Part shown: positions 18,186 through 27,678 of the stretch, one piece after another
How positions within the stretch are numbered: position 1 is the stretch's first letter
Layout: each line of letters begins with the position of its first letter
DNA from: Mesotoga infera
Lineage (GTDB): Bacteria > Thermotogota > Thermotogae > Petrotogales > Kosmotogaceae
Length of the DNA stretch: 64,000 bases
Assembly (NCBI RefSeq): GCF_900157305.1
Contig: NZ_LS974202.1
Coordinates: forward strand, 1 to 64,000
Direction of reading: 5' to 3'
Program-made: the position numbers and the translations under genes
Notes under the pieces: model-generated
The model's database searches: none
What the model was told of the DNA's origin: nothing
Seen by the model: the letters and a program-made list of their open reading frames with translations, nothing else

Positions 18186-19421
18186 TCAATGCTGCTGGTG
18201 TACGTAAACTCCGTTACGGCCCTTGCTTTTGGCCCTGTACATGGCTACATCGGCAAGCTGATTCAACTCTCTGGCGCTCATACCCTCCCGCCACTGTGCG
18301 ACGCCGATACTCAAAGTAATTTCCGGATCGCAATCTTTTTTCGTTGCCGATAGATCGCTTCGAAATCTATCTACTATCCTCTCACCGATAAGCCTGGCCC
18401 TTTCAAGATCTGTCTCCGGCAGTATTATAGCAAACTCATCTCCACCCACGCGAGAACAGATATCGGTATTTCTCGTATAGAGCTTGATCTTTCTGGCCAC
18501 CATCTTGAGGGTTTCGTCACCCACGTCGTGACCGAACTCGTCATTGATTTCTTTGAATGAATCTACGTCTATTATCATCAACGAGAGAGGTCTTCCATAA
18601 AAGCGTTGCTTTCTGATCAATGAGCTCAATCTGACATCGTGATACCTCTTGTTGTGAAGACCGGTGAGGTAGTCGATGTTGAGGGCAGTTGATCTATCGA
18701 TGGCCAGCCTGCTTAAGATGTAAGTCCCTAGCAGTAAGATCAGAAGAAATGGGAAGATTATTAGCCGTCTGATTTTGCTTAACAAATTCTCTATATAATC
18801 GAAGGAGAAATCCACTCCAACAACTCCGACCACTTCGCCCATCGATCGATTCACAATCGGCGCGTACCCGGTCACGAATTTCCCCCAGAATTCCCAGTTT
18901 ACGATATCCGTAGCCCCCGTTATACCCTCTTTGAAGACCCTCAGCTCCAGCTCGCCCATGTTATCTGCCGTTCCAATTGGAGAGAAGAGTTCGCTACTAG
19001 GATCTTCACCGTCTATTAAGTAAGCAATTTTCAAATCTGATAGCTTCTTTTCGGCGAAAACGAAGGTCGCACCGGTTTTTTTCTTCAATTCCCGGAATAG
19101 AGTTTGCATTCTGTTGTAGTAATCGGTATCGTATTCCTGTCGATCATAATCTTCGACTTTCGCTAGCGCGATGAAAGGTTCAATATCCTGCTCTATAAAT
19201 TTAGCGGCGGTGAAGGCCACATTCACGGCATTGTTTCCCAGTTCGTTAACAATGAGATTGCGGATGCTGTCGTAAAGAAAGTAACCGGATAAAGACAAAA
19301 AGATCGATATTAAAAAGAAGAAAAAAAACCACGTTTGAAACAGCCTAATTTTAAAGTTTTTGGCACACAGGTTCACCATTGTTTTTTCTTTCTCGTCAGG
19401 CGTTCTTGTTGAAGCACCCAT
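18186..19421 (-). CDS. Membrane diguanylate cyclase (GGDEF)
   Basis: 411 residues. Two membrane segments (about 28-48 and 215-235) flank a periplasmic sensor region of dCache/single-Cache type. The GGDEF domain occupies about 250-411 with the intact active-site motif GGDEF and, five residues before it, RNTD, the RxxD inhibitory I-site. It should make cyclic di-GMP in response to an external signal. Start: the ATG at 19421 follows GGGAG; an internal ATG at 19379 is an alternative. It starts the c-di-GMP cluster. Confidence 0.9.
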   Translation of the reverse strand: MGASTRTPDEKEKTMVNLCAKNFKIRLFQTWFFFFFLISIFLSLSGYFLYDSIRNLIVNELGNNAVNVAFTAAKFIEQDIEPFIALAKVEDYDRQEYDTDYYNRMQTLFRELKKKTGATFVFAEKKLSDLKIAYLIDGEDPSSELFSPIGTADNMGELELRVFKEGITGATDIVNWEFWGKFVTGYAPIVNRSMGEVVGVVGVDFSFDYIENLLSKIRRLIIFPFLLILLLGTYILSRLAIDRSTALNIDYLTGLHNKRYHDVRLSSLIRKQRFYGRPLSLMIIDVDSFKEINDEFGHDVGDETLKMVARKIKLYTRNTDICSRVGGDEFAIILPETDLERARLIGERIVDRFRSDLSATKKDCDPEITLSIGVAQWREGMSARELNQLADVAMYRAKSKGRNGVYVHQQH

Positions 19422-19727
19422 CGCTTAATCATCTCCCGCAAGTTTTGGGTTTGTTACTTAAAACATACATATCGATCACATCGCAATAAATATACTACCG
19501 ATAGGCTCAGGTGTCTATGAATACATTTACTAAACTTAAGATACTTCAAAATTAATGAATCAAATGTATCAATCATATTTATGATCCTAAGAATAAAATA
19601 TAGCAACATCACCACCAAACTCAATTTGCGTATTTCAAGCCGGAGGAACGGGGGGAACTTAAAACCAATATCCAGTTAGGAGCTGTGGGGGTGAACACGC
19701 GTTGTGCATTGTGAGTAAAAGAATCGA

Positions 19728-19751
19728 GATGCCGGATCGGAGTCCGGCATG
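19728..19751. repeat. REP-like palindrome, second copy
   Basis: GATGCCGGAT and AGTCCGGCATG form a stem with the same arms as the copy at 7040, followed by ACGGAAAGG. Confidence 0.65.
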
Positions 19752-19776
19752 ACGGAAAGGAAGAGCCTGTCTTAAG

Positions 19777-19840
19777 GAGCCTACCCTAAAATGCTCCTAT
19801 TCAGGGCTCAAATTCAGGACTCTTATACGGGATCCCGCTA
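19777..19840. repeat. Dispersed repeat, copy B
   Basis: Matches 7291-7355 over about 64 bases with scattered changes, including TATTCAGGG, TCAAATTCAGGA and TATACGGGATCCCGCT. Confidence 0.7.
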
Positions 19841-20096
19841 TTCCACTCTTCCCGGTGGGCGTTTCTCTGTTAATTCAAAATGTATTGTTTGAGACTTGAG
19901 TTTTTTCAACGATTTATAGTATCATTACTTATTAACTCGCGAGGGAGTTGTCTGGCGAATTGCTTATACGAGTATCTTTAAGACCAATTTCACCTAAATC
20001 CTCCTTATAGTTAGTGATCAATGCAGTGGTACCTCCAAGATTCTATTTTCCTGTTTTTTATCTAATTCCCTCGCGTTTCTTCTCTTTCTTCTCGTT

Positions 20097-20736
20097 TTGA
20101 TCCAAACGATACTGTCTCTGGTGTGGTTGTCAATATTCACAGTCAAGAGCAGGTTCACAATAAATCATACGGAAAGGATAGTATATCTCTTAAAACTACT
20201 GGCGGAGAAGGCTCATCTGGGAGAGGAGAGAATGATGGAAGTCCTTTTCACCTCGAAGATTCACGACCCAGGAAAGATGGCGACACCGATTTCCATTCTT
20301 GAGAAGCCCGGTAAGCTTTCCAGTGAGGAGCAATACATAATGCAGAAACATGTCTTCGACTATTTTCTCATTGTAGGAGGCTGGGAAGCTCTCGAGAAGC
20401 ACAGGCTGCTCGAATGGGGTGTCGATCATCACGAGAGATTCGACGGAAGTGGTCACCCTTGGGAAAAGAGATAGGCTCGGAATAGAATCCAGAATCATAA
20501 TGCTTGCAGATGTCTTCATAGCCTTGATCGAAGTTAGGCCTTACAGAAAAGGCATGTCTTTAAGAGAAGCTCTAGATGTTATAGCCAGACAGGTCGCCCA
20601 GGGCATTCTGGATGACTTTGTGTTTGCGATGCTCAAGAATCTTATCGATGAAGGTCTTGACTTCTCAAAGGTCGAGAAAACGAAAAATCCCTTCTTCGAG
20701 AGAGCTCCTATACCCTATGATAAACCAAGTATTTAG
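20097..20736 (+). pseudogene. Broken HD-GYP domain gene
   Basis: Two overlapping frames carry one HD-GYP domain. The first (20097-20474) has KIHDPGK and HHERFDGSGH; the second (20419-20736) has ESRIIMLADVFIALIEVRPY, the canonical end. The join falls in the GYP region, which would need a frame change. The N-terminal part of a normal protein is also missing or unreadable. The usual KLHDIGK is KIHDPGK here. It is a decayed paralogue of the intact HD-GYP gene just downstream. Confidence 0.7.
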
Positions 20737-20740
20737 CGAT

Positions 20741-22009
20741 TCATTTGACTAACTCATCTGCATCGCTTTCCAACTTTACCCAGGTATCTCCGCTAGCTCC
20801 TCTATCACTCAATACCTCTTCAAGCTCTGGAAGCGCCTTGAATAGCTCGGACACTATCTTCTGGTCCAGCGGCATCTCCGTCATCATCTCGGCCGCTTCT
20901 GCAAAGGTATAGGCATCCCGGTAAGGTCTATCTGCTGTGAGGGCTTCAAAGACATCTGCGACTGCGAGAATCCTCACTTCAAAGGGGATCTCCTTGCCCT
21001 TCAGCCCCCGAGGATATCCGGACCCGTCTTCCCGTTCATGGTGCATGTATGCGTAAGGTACATATTTGCCGAGATATTTGAACTGTTCAAGCAGATTCTT
21101 CCCGCGCTCAGGGTGGTTTAACATCACTTCCCATTCGATTTCGTTCAAAGGACCACGCTTTCTTAGAATACTTGTCGAGATTCCCATCTTTCCTATATCG
21201 TGAAGCTTGGCACCGTTGACAAGCTCGACAAGCTTCTTCTTCTTGAGTTTAAGTCTCTTTCCAAGGATCTCCGCTATCTTTGCCACGTTCTTTGAATGGT
21301 AGGTTGTGTAAGGATCCTGTAGCTCCCACATATAGACTGTAGTCTGCAGACCCTGGGTCTGATGATACCTGGAAAAGGCGATCGCAAGAACTTCCATCAT
21401 CAGGAGAACTCCAATCAACCCGGAGATAAAGGCGTGAAACACCAGCCAGTTGTACAGGTCGTAACCCTTTATATCGACATGAAGACCATACGCAAACAAT
21501 TCGTCCCCTTTATTTGAAAAGCTTATTCTATCGGCCATGGAAAGGCTTTCAAGAATTCGATGTTTGTCTATTGAAACCATTACAACAAACCCTTCGGCGG
21601 TATTGTTTGCCAGGCTGTCCCTCACGTTCATATAGGCATAAAGCTCTTCATTTGCCACGAACAACTCATAGTCCTCAGCGATCGAGAATTCTTTCGGTCT
21701 CTCAATTACATCTATGGATCTCACAGGAGAAATATCGTTGAGTATTTCTTCAAACATGCTGTCAATGAACTCCATGTTCTCAGTTTCAAACGCATTGAAC
21801 ATAGCATTCCACTGAAAATAACCGATGGACAGAGTCGTTAGAAGAGCGTCAACGGCTTTCTGGTAGATTTCCGAGTAAACCCTTTGGGTGTATGCAACTG
21901 TTTCGGACTGGAAAACATGAAACGGCAAGAACATGAGCGAGAACATAATGAGAAAGACAACGAAGACCAACTTGGGTCCGGCGAACCTCAGTTCCGAAAA
22001 TCCTTTCAC
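20741..22009 (-). CDS. Membrane HD-GYP c-di-GMP phosphodiesterase
   Basis: 422 residues, GTG start at 22009 with RBS AGGGGG. An N-terminal membrane segment (about 11-30), a periplasmic sensor region to about 190, a second membrane segment (about 197-220) and an HD-GYP domain from about 245. The metal motif KLHDIGK and HHEREDGSGYPRG are complete, so it should hydrolyse cyclic di-GMP. It converges with the broken HD-GYP gene. Confidence 0.9.
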   Translation of the reverse strand: MKGFSELRFAGPKLVFVVFLIMFSLMFLPFHVFQSETVAYTQRVYSEIYQKAVDALLTTLSIGYFQWNAMFNAFETENMEFIDSMFEEILNDISPVRSIDVIERPKEFSIAEDYELFVANEELYAYMNVRDSLANNTAEGFVVMVSIDKHRILESLSMADRISFSNKGDELFAYGLHVDIKGYDLYNWLVFHAFISGLIGVLLMMEVLAIAFSRYHQTQGLQTTVYMWELQDPYTTYHSKNVAKIAEILGKRLKLKKKKLVELVNGAKLHDIGKMGISTSILRKRGPLNEIEWEVMLNHPERGKNLLEQFKYLGKYVPYAYMHHEREDGSGYPRGLKGKEIPFEVRILAVADVFEALTADRPYRDAYTFAEAAEMMTEMPLDQKIVSELFKALPELEEVLSDRGASGDTWVKLESDADELVK

Positions 22010-22590
22010 AAGAAATTCCCCCTATTTTCCACATCCCCGGATCATTTTTGTTTAATTCTATTGATTAGATCAATAAAATTATAATAATTACTATATCATG
22101 CGGATATTCAATTCTGATGTTTCCTGTAAGATTTATGTTTTCATTTGGAATGTAAAAAGTGGACTGTCAAGGAAAAGAAGATTTTTACATCGCTTTCCTG
22201 TTGGAGGGTAGATAATGCGATACATGGTAAAGCTGCACCATTTTTTACGGTACCCAATAAACAAATCGGCAACAATTGAGGTAATCCGGAAAAGTATCGT
22301 TGAACACAAACTTCGAGAAAGCAAGAAAAAAACGTTAGAAATAGTGCCGTTACTCTGGACAAGAGATCATCTCTGTCACCCTTTTTAGGAGTTTCCACAC
22401 TGAACACCTCTTTTATTTCCCGGAAGAGCCTCTTTCTCGGTCCTCAATAACAACTCACACCCTTTACCCGTACCCACCATTGTTCTCAGCAGAAGCTTTT
22501 CAGTGCATACAAAAGGCGTGATATTATCTTTTATATCAAAAGATGCAACCGAGGCACTGGTTCGAACGAAGCTTGAAGGGAAGTGAAGGA
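22010..22590. other. Intergenic region containing a transposase fragment
   Basis: The region holds a piece of an IS transposase (22241-22438) on the minus strand and otherwise AT-rich spacer before the NTase-NUDIX gene. Confidence 0.5.
22241..22438 (-). mobile_element. Transposase remnant, copy X
   Basis: About 198 bases match 29111-29308. The minus-strand reading contains KEVFSVETPKKGDRDDLLSR and RVTALFLT, as in the other copy, where it follows KIERLFQKMKE, a DDE-transposase-like end. The frame is shifted after LFLT, so this is not a working gene. Confidence 0.6.
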
Positions 22591-22596
22591 ATGGAA

Positions 22597-23883
22597 ATGC
22601 AACAGGACAGGTTCTACAGGCTGTCGGATAACCCCAAGAATATTCATATTTTGCGCAAAATCGTCGATGCAGCCAGAGAAGACGAGAGAATCGTCTCGGT
22701 TGTTTCTTACGGTTCATACACGCGAGAGGACTTCGACAGGTTTTCCGACATAGAGTTTTACTTTTTCATAAGAGACGACTCGGCGTCCGATTTCGATGAC
22801 GAGCTATGGTTGAGGGAGGTCGCTCCTGTGGAGTTTTATTTCACCAACTCCCATGGAGTAAAGACTGCGGTTTTCACCAAGTTTTTCGTCAGAGGGGAGT
22901 TCCACTTTCACTTCGAAAGTGAAATTACCATACTCGATAGCTGGAAGGGGGTTGTACTCCCCGGCGACCCGGAGAGAACCGTGCTCGTTGATAAATCCGG
23001 GGCATTCAGAAAGAAGATCGAGCAGTTATGCCAGATCAAACCTGTACTGGATAAAAAGGCCTCGTTCAAGCAGAATTTCCTCGAACTGGCCAACGGAATC
23101 ATCATGGAGTGGAACGTTCTCAGTAGAAAGGATCTTTTCAGGGCGAGCACGCTGCACAGCATGAATTTACACTATCTCGCCAGGCTTTTTTCGCTGGTGC
23201 ACGGGAAAACCGACCATCTGTATTCGCCGAGGCTTCTAGAGAAATTCATGAACGAGGATGAGTACAGGAGTTTCTCCGAATGCTTCGCGGGACTGAATTT
23301 CGACTCGCTGAGAGAAGCTCTGCAGAAGATGGCACTACTCTCGGCAAAACTCCCGCAGGAGAATGGAGACGCTGACACGGCCAGAGCCAGAAGAGCGATC
23401 CTTGAAAGAGTAGTAGAGAGGTCTTACAGGGTGGAAGGTGTAATCACGGATGGAGAGAAGGTGCTTATTATAAAGCATAGTGGAAACGACGGCCGGCCCG
23501 ACGAATGGCTGCTTCCTGGCGGTGGAAAGGTTGCCGGGGAATCCGACGAAGCGGCGGTGAAGAGAGAGGTTCTCGAAGAAACCTGCCTGGATATCGAGCC
23601 TGCGGGTATGATTGCAGAAATCGAGCTGCCGGAGGATGGATTGTATTACTCGGCTAAGATGTTCCACTTCATATATGACGGTTCGGATCCATCACCCGGC
23701 TCGGAACCGGAAGACGTGAACGGAAACTACTACACCATCTCGGAGTTAAAGTGGATCGACCTCAGCGATCTATCTTCGATCGCAGCGCGGTACAAAACCT
23801 TTCCCCGCATGTCCGAAAGGCTTGAAGCGATAAGAAGTCACCTGCTCAGGATGAATCGCCAGGGTAGAGAAGAGACGGTGTGA
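22597..23883 (+). CDS. Nucleotidyltransferase-NUDIX fusion protein
   Basis: About 428 residues. The N-terminal half is a nucleotidyltransferase of the lincosamide LnuF/Lin kind: VVSYGSYTREDFDRFSDIEF gives the G-S and D-x-E metal motif, followed by a helical domain to about 285. The C-terminal half (about 290-428) is a NUDIX hydrolase with box GGKVAGESDEAAVKREVLEE followed by TCL; the usual Gly of EExG is Cys. The start at 22597 is chosen because GAAGGA ends six bases earlier; the ATG at 22591 is possible. The stop overlaps the start of the ADP-ribosylglycohydrolase, so both are co-translated. Resistance to lincosamides is a family association only; a role in nucleotide or ADP-ribose metabolism is more plausible from context. 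Confidence 0.78.
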   Translation: MQQDRFYRLSDNPKNIHILRKIVDAAREDERIVSVVSYGSYTREDFDRFSDIEFYFFIRDDSASDFDDELWLREVAPVEFYFTNSHGVKTAVFTKFFVRGEFHFHFESEITILDSWKGVVLPGDPERTVLVDKSGAFRKKIEQLCQIKPVLDKKASFKQNFLELANGIIMEWNVLSRKDLFRASTLHSMNLHYLARLFSLVHGKTDHLYSPRLLEKFMNEDEYRSFSECFAGLNFDSLREALQKMALLSAKLPQENGDADTARARRAILERVVERSYRVEGVITDGEKVLIIKHSGNDGRPDEWLLPGGGKVAGESDEAAVKREVLEETCLDIEPAGMIAEIELPEDGLYYSAKMFHFIYDGSDPSPGSEPEDVNGNYYTISELKWIDLSDLSSIAARYKTFPRMSERLEAIRSHLLRMNRQGREETV

Positions 23884-24755
23884 AAACCATGTTGGGGGCG
23901 ATCGTTGGCGATATCGTGGGATCTAGATTCGAGTTCGATAACTACCGAGACAGGGATTTCGAACTGTTCGCCAGGGGCTGCTTTGCCACCGACGACAGCG
24001 TGATGACACTCGCAGTTGCAAAGGCTTTGATAGAAACGGAAAGGAGCGTCGATACGTCGATAAACGACTACAGACTGGACGACAATTACCACCGGCTGCT
24101 GGGTGAATTGACGATCAGATACATGCGGGAAATTGGGCGAAAATATCCCGATTGCGGTTACGGCGGAATGTTTGCACGCTGGATGTTCAGCGACAACCCA
24201 AAGCCGTACAACAGCTTCGGCAATGGAGCGGCCATGCGTATCAGCCCGGCCGGATTTATCGCCCGAACGGAAGCCGAAGCGGTGAGCCTTTCCGAAACGA
24301 TAACCTCCGTTACGCACAACCACAGGGAAGGCATCAAAGGGGCGGAGGCGACCGTCATCGCCATCTTTTTGGCGCGTCAGGGTTTTTCGAAAGGAGAAAT
24401 ACGCGACAGGATCTCGAAAAGTTACTACCCACTCGATTTCACAATCGACGGGATTAGATCTTCGTACAGGTTCAACGAGATCTGCCAAGAAACAGTGCCT
24501 CAGGCCATTGAATGTTTTCTTGAATCTGATTCGTTCGAGGATGCTATTCGCACTTCGATATCTCTCGGTGGCGATAGCGATACGATCGGCGCAATAACCG
24601 GTGCGATCGCACATGCGTACTACGGCGTGCCAGCTTATATCGGTGCGAAGGCGCTGACTTTCCTTGATGAAGAACTGAGGGCCATCTACGATGAATGGGA
24701 AGTTTTTTTCGGTAGAGATGGCGACCGCGAATACCGGAACGGCCAACCCCGCTAG
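23880..24755 (+). CDS. ADP-ribosylglycohydrolase family protein (DraG-like)
   Basis: 291 residues. MLGAIVGDIVGSRFE at the start, FATDDSVMTLAVA near residue 35-50 and LGGDSDTIGAITGAIAHAYYG at about 225-245 are the two metal-binding signatures of the DraG/ARH fold. These enzymes remove ADP-ribose from proteins or small targets. GTG at 23880 overlaps the previous stop; the ATG at 23889 gives the usual family N-terminus and may be the true start. Context suggests released ADP-ribose could be passed to the upstream NUDIX domain. Confidence 0.88.
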   Translation: MKTMLGAIVGDIVGSRFEFDNYRDRDFELFARGCFATDDSVMTLAVAKALIETERSVDTSINDYRLDDNYHRLLGELTIRYMREIGRKYPDCGYGGMFARWMFSDNPKPYNSFGNGAAMRISPAGFIARTEAEAVSLSETITSVTHNHREGIKGAEATVIAIFLARQGFSKGEIRDRISKSYYPLDFTIDGIRSSYRFNEICQETVPQAIECFLESDSFEDAIRTSISLGGDSDTIGAITGAIAHAYYGVPAYIGAKALTFLDEELRAIYDEWEVFFGRDGDREYRNGQPR

Positions 24756-24793
24756 ACTGTTATCTTCGGTCTGGTGACTGCCGTACAGTCGGC

Positions 24794-27511
24794 TCAAGCG
24801 CTCTTGTCAATTGTCTGAACAAAAAGCCCTGCGAGATTCGGGTCGAATTGCTTTCCGGCGCTTTCCTTTATGACCTTAACGGCCATTTTCTTTCTTTCGT
24901 CGAAGGGACCGTCTCCCCGGTTAAGTACACGATCATAGGTCTCCGCTATCGATATGATCCTCGCTATCAACGGAATCTGCTCGCCTTCAAGTCCTCTCGG
25001 ATAGCCTTTACCATCCCATCTTTCGTGGTGGCTGTAGGCGTATTCGGCGAGATCCAGCGTTTCATCGAAGAGATTCAAGATACGGTATCCTACAATAGGA
25101 TGCTGCCTAACTTTTTCCCGCTCTTCCTCGGTCAAAGACTTCAAATTATCTTTTGACAGCAGACTTTCTTCGAGTACTATTTTACCTATATCGTGCAAAT
25201 AACCGGCCCGCTTGAGCACGTTGATCTCAGTCTTTGAGAGATTCAGTGTAATTCCTAGCTCTCCGCATAATTGGCTGACGGACAGTGAATGCTGCTTTTC
25301 CCTTGGGTACTTTGAATGCAAAGTCTCGATAATCGTGTCGATGATATCTCTGTTAGCCGATTTACGATTGATGGTCTTGTCCTTGTACATCATATTTTCC
25401 GCGTTGGCCATCATTTCTTCCAGCGACTGATGGCTGCTCGTTTTCGTGTCTACGCCGAGCGAAACACTACATTTTATCGCTTCAATACGGGCGTTCGAAA
25501 AACCGGTCTTGATTAGCGAGAGAACTTTTTCGACCTCTCCTTTATCTGTTTTCGGCAGAAGTATCACGAATTCATCGCCGCCGACGCGTGCTATTACATC
25601 GCCATTTCTGCAGGATTGCCTGAGAATATCGGCCGACTTTTTTATAAGTTCGTCTCCAGCGACATGACCGAACACATCGTTTGTCATCTTCAGACCATTT
25701 ATATCTGCGAAGATCACAGAAAGCGGTAGATTGTCGGGAATGTCTATTTTATCGCGGTTGCTCTCGAAACAACTTCTGTTGTAAAGACCTGTCAACGCGT
25801 CATGACAGCTAAGGTATTCGATTTCCGCCTCTCTCTTTTTACGGTCGGTTATATCCGTAAAAGTGATGACTCCACCGACGACCTCGCCGTTTTTTATTTG
25901 AGGATACGAACGGTACTCCACATCGAAACAGGTACCGTCGGCCCTCCAGAAAACCTCGTTGGCGGCTTCGAACCCTTTGCCCTGTCCGATCGACATGAAA
26001 ATCCTGCACTCGTCGATTGGAAAGGGTCTTCCGTCACGATGGCTGTGATGAATCTGCAGGTGCATATTCTTTCCCAACAATTCCTCCTGACTGTTGTATC
26101 CCAGCATTCTGATACTGCTGATATTACAGAAGGTGCATTTTCCATCCATATCGATTCCGTAGATCCCTTCTGCGGTTGAGTTCAGAATTAGCTGGAGCTG
26201 ATTTTTATTTTCTTCCAGCGCCGCGTTTGCGCTGTGGAGTTGCTCTGTTCTCTCCTTTACACTGTCTTCCAGGTTGTTTATGAGAAACTGCATCTTGTCC
26301 GCAACCCTGTTCAGGCTTTCCGATATGCTTCCTATTTCGTCGTTTCTTACTATTTCTACACGCCTCGATAAATCCCCCGAAGACAGCGCAGCGGAGACAT
26401 CGAAGAGCTCCTCTATGGGCCTGATTAGCCTGCCAATGATCATATGATAAGCGACAAACGATACAGCCAGGGCAAAGGCCACGAGAAGGGCTGTCAGATA
26501 AACGCTTGCGACCACACTGTTCATGTAAAGCCCTTCGGGGACCGCAGATAACAATATCCAGTCGATGCCAGGCATCTGAATCTCGCGCGCGTTGACAAAA
26601 AACTTCTCCTTCCCGCCGCGGTAAGCAAAGACGGATTCCCTGCTCGTTGAGTATTGAGCGTACTCTTGTTGAATATCCCGGTCTTCCATTTCACTTATGG
26701 TAGTTCTTTTCAATACACCGTCGGGAAGGACGGAAAAGTTGTCGATCCCCATCGAATTGGCGATTAGCGCGCCCGTGTCTTTTTCGAAAAGAATCGCGTA
26801 ACCGTTATAATCGTCCATGGTATCCCTGAGAAAGGCTCCGACGCTTGAAAGGAGCATATGCGTTCCCATTACGCCGCGCAGGTTGCCATCTCTGTCGTAA
26901 ACGGGCCATGCGGCAGAAATGGTGAGATCGTTCATCACGAAATGTTTGTAGATGGGTGAGAAGGCGGGGCCTGCCTCTTTCTGCGCGGCTTTGTACCACG
27001 CGCGCGTCCGCGGGTCGAATTTTCCGGCCACGACGACTCGCTCGCCCGCCGTCAGGTCTTCGTTCACCGAATAGTACCAGGAATTGCCCCCGGTAGAAGT
27101 GTTGTTCCTCATTATTTCGATAACGCCGTTCTCGTTTCTGCGGGCTCCGTAGTATTCCCCGTTTTCCGTGCCGTAGCTGAAGCTGTATATCTCCTCTCGC
27201 TGAGAGCTCAAAACTCCGACGAAAAACTTGTCCCTGAGCTCTTCATCGGACAGGTCGAGAATTCCGTTCTCAATGATCTTTCGATTGACATCGTTGATAT
27301 GGACAGGCTCTTGCATGAAAGAGACGACTCTGCTGTAGATGCCTTCTCCAACAGTCTCTACAATATTCTCAGCCATTTTTTCTGCCGAGGATAACCATCT
27401 ATTGAAAATCAGGTATCCGATGCCGCCTATCGATAAAACCAGCGTCAGTATGAACATGATCCTAATTGAATTTTTGATAGAAACATCTTTTCTACTCTTC
27501 ATAGATCCCAT
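24794..27511 (-). CDS. Cache-HAMP-PAS-GGDEF-HD-GYP sensor hybrid
   Basis: 905 residues combining both c-di-GMP activities. A membrane segment (about 18-36), a dCache extracellular sensor (to about 330), a second membrane segment (about 335-358), HAMP (to about 410), coiled linker, PAS (about 430-560), GGDEF (about 565-725; motif GGDEF with RNGD I-site) and HD-GYP (about 735-905; YLHDIGK and HHERWDGKGYPRG). Both active sites look intact. The intact IS ends 50 bases upstream of the start, so the IS may affect its expression. Confidence 0.92.
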   Translation of the reverse strand: MGSMKSRKDVSIKNSIRIMFILTLVLSIGGIGYLIFNRWLSSAEKMAENIVETVGEGIYSRVVSFMQEPVHINDVNRKIIENGILDLSDEELRDKFFVGVLSSQREEIYSFSYGTENGEYYGARRNENGVIEIMRNNTSTGGNSWYYSVNEDLTAGERVVVAGKFDPRTRAWYKAAQKEAGPAFSPIYKHFVMNDLTISAAWPVYDRDGNLRGVMGTHMLLSSVGAFLRDTMDDYNGYAILFEKDTGALIANSMGIDNFSVLPDGVLKRTTISEMEDRDIQQEYAQYSTSRESVFAYRGGKEKFFVNAREIQMPGIDWILLSAVPEGLYMNSVVASVYLTALLVAFALAVSFVAYHMIIGRLIRPIEELFDVSAALSSGDLSRRVEIVRNDEIGSISESLNRVADKMQFLINNLEDSVKERTEQLHSANAALEENKNQLQLILNSTAEGIYGIDMDGKCTFCNISSIRMLGYNSQEELLGKNMHLQIHHSHRDGRPFPIDECRIFMSIGQGKGFEAANEVFWRADGTCFDVEYRSYPQIKNGEVVGGVITFTDITDRKKREAEIEYLSCHDALTGLYNRSCFESNRDKIDIPDNLPLSVIFADINGLKMTNDVFGHVAGDELIKKSADILRQSCRNGDVIARVGGDEFVILLPKTDKGEVEKVLSLIKTGFSNARIEAIKCSVSLGVDTKTSSHQSLEEMMANAENMMYKDKTINRKSANRDIIDTIIETLHSKYPREKQHSLSVSQLCGELGITLNLSKTEINVLKRAGYLHDIGKIVLEESLLSKDNLKSLTEEEREKVRQHPIVGYRILNLFDETLDLAEYAYSHHERWDGKGYPRGLEGEQIPLIARIISIAETYDRVLNRGDGPFDERKKMAVKVIKESAGKQFDPNLAGLFVQTIDKSA

Positions 27512-27560
27512 CTTCTCTCATCGACACTTGAAGTGATGCCAATCTCTTTTGAAAACATAA

Positions 27561-27585
27561 CTCAACTTATGCATTTTGACTTAAC
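27561..27585 (+). repeat. IS left terminal inverted repeat
   Basis: Matches the reverse complement of 28745-28769 at 22 of 25 positions. Confidence 0.85.
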
Positions 27586-27619
27586 CAAAAGAAGGAAATA
27601 GGACAGGGTCATTGAAAAA

Positions 27620-27678
27620 GGCATGAAATCATCGTATATTCGTGGTGACGAAACCTTACGAAAGGATGATTTCATGCC
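27620..27678 (+). promoter_or_regulatory. Hairpin covering the transposase RBS and start codon
   Basis: GGCATGAAATCATC (27620-27633) and GATGATTTCATGCC (27665-27678) are perfect 14-bp arms. The 3' arm contains the AAGGAT-region RBS end and the ATG at 27674. Transcripts running in from outside would fold and hide the start, while a promoter inside the loop region would not. This is inference; such outside-read-through control is known for several IS elements. Confidence 0.65.

Larger units (their letters stand above)
19422..20096. other. Intergenic region with dispersed repeats, no gene
   Basis: About 675 bases without a credible gene. It holds the REP-like palindrome (19728-19751) and repeat copy B (19777-19840); the remainder is AT-rich. 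Confidence 0.6.

Noticed and set aside
22597-23883. Lincosamide resistance gene
   Set aside because: The N-terminal fold resembles that family, but the NUDIX fusion and DraG-like neighbour make a drug-resistance role unproven; only the fold is reported.
23838-24797. Minus-strand open frame of 319 codons
   Set aside because: It is fully antisense to the ADP-ribosylglycohydrolase, has no RBS and no recognisable motif; a shadow of a real gene.
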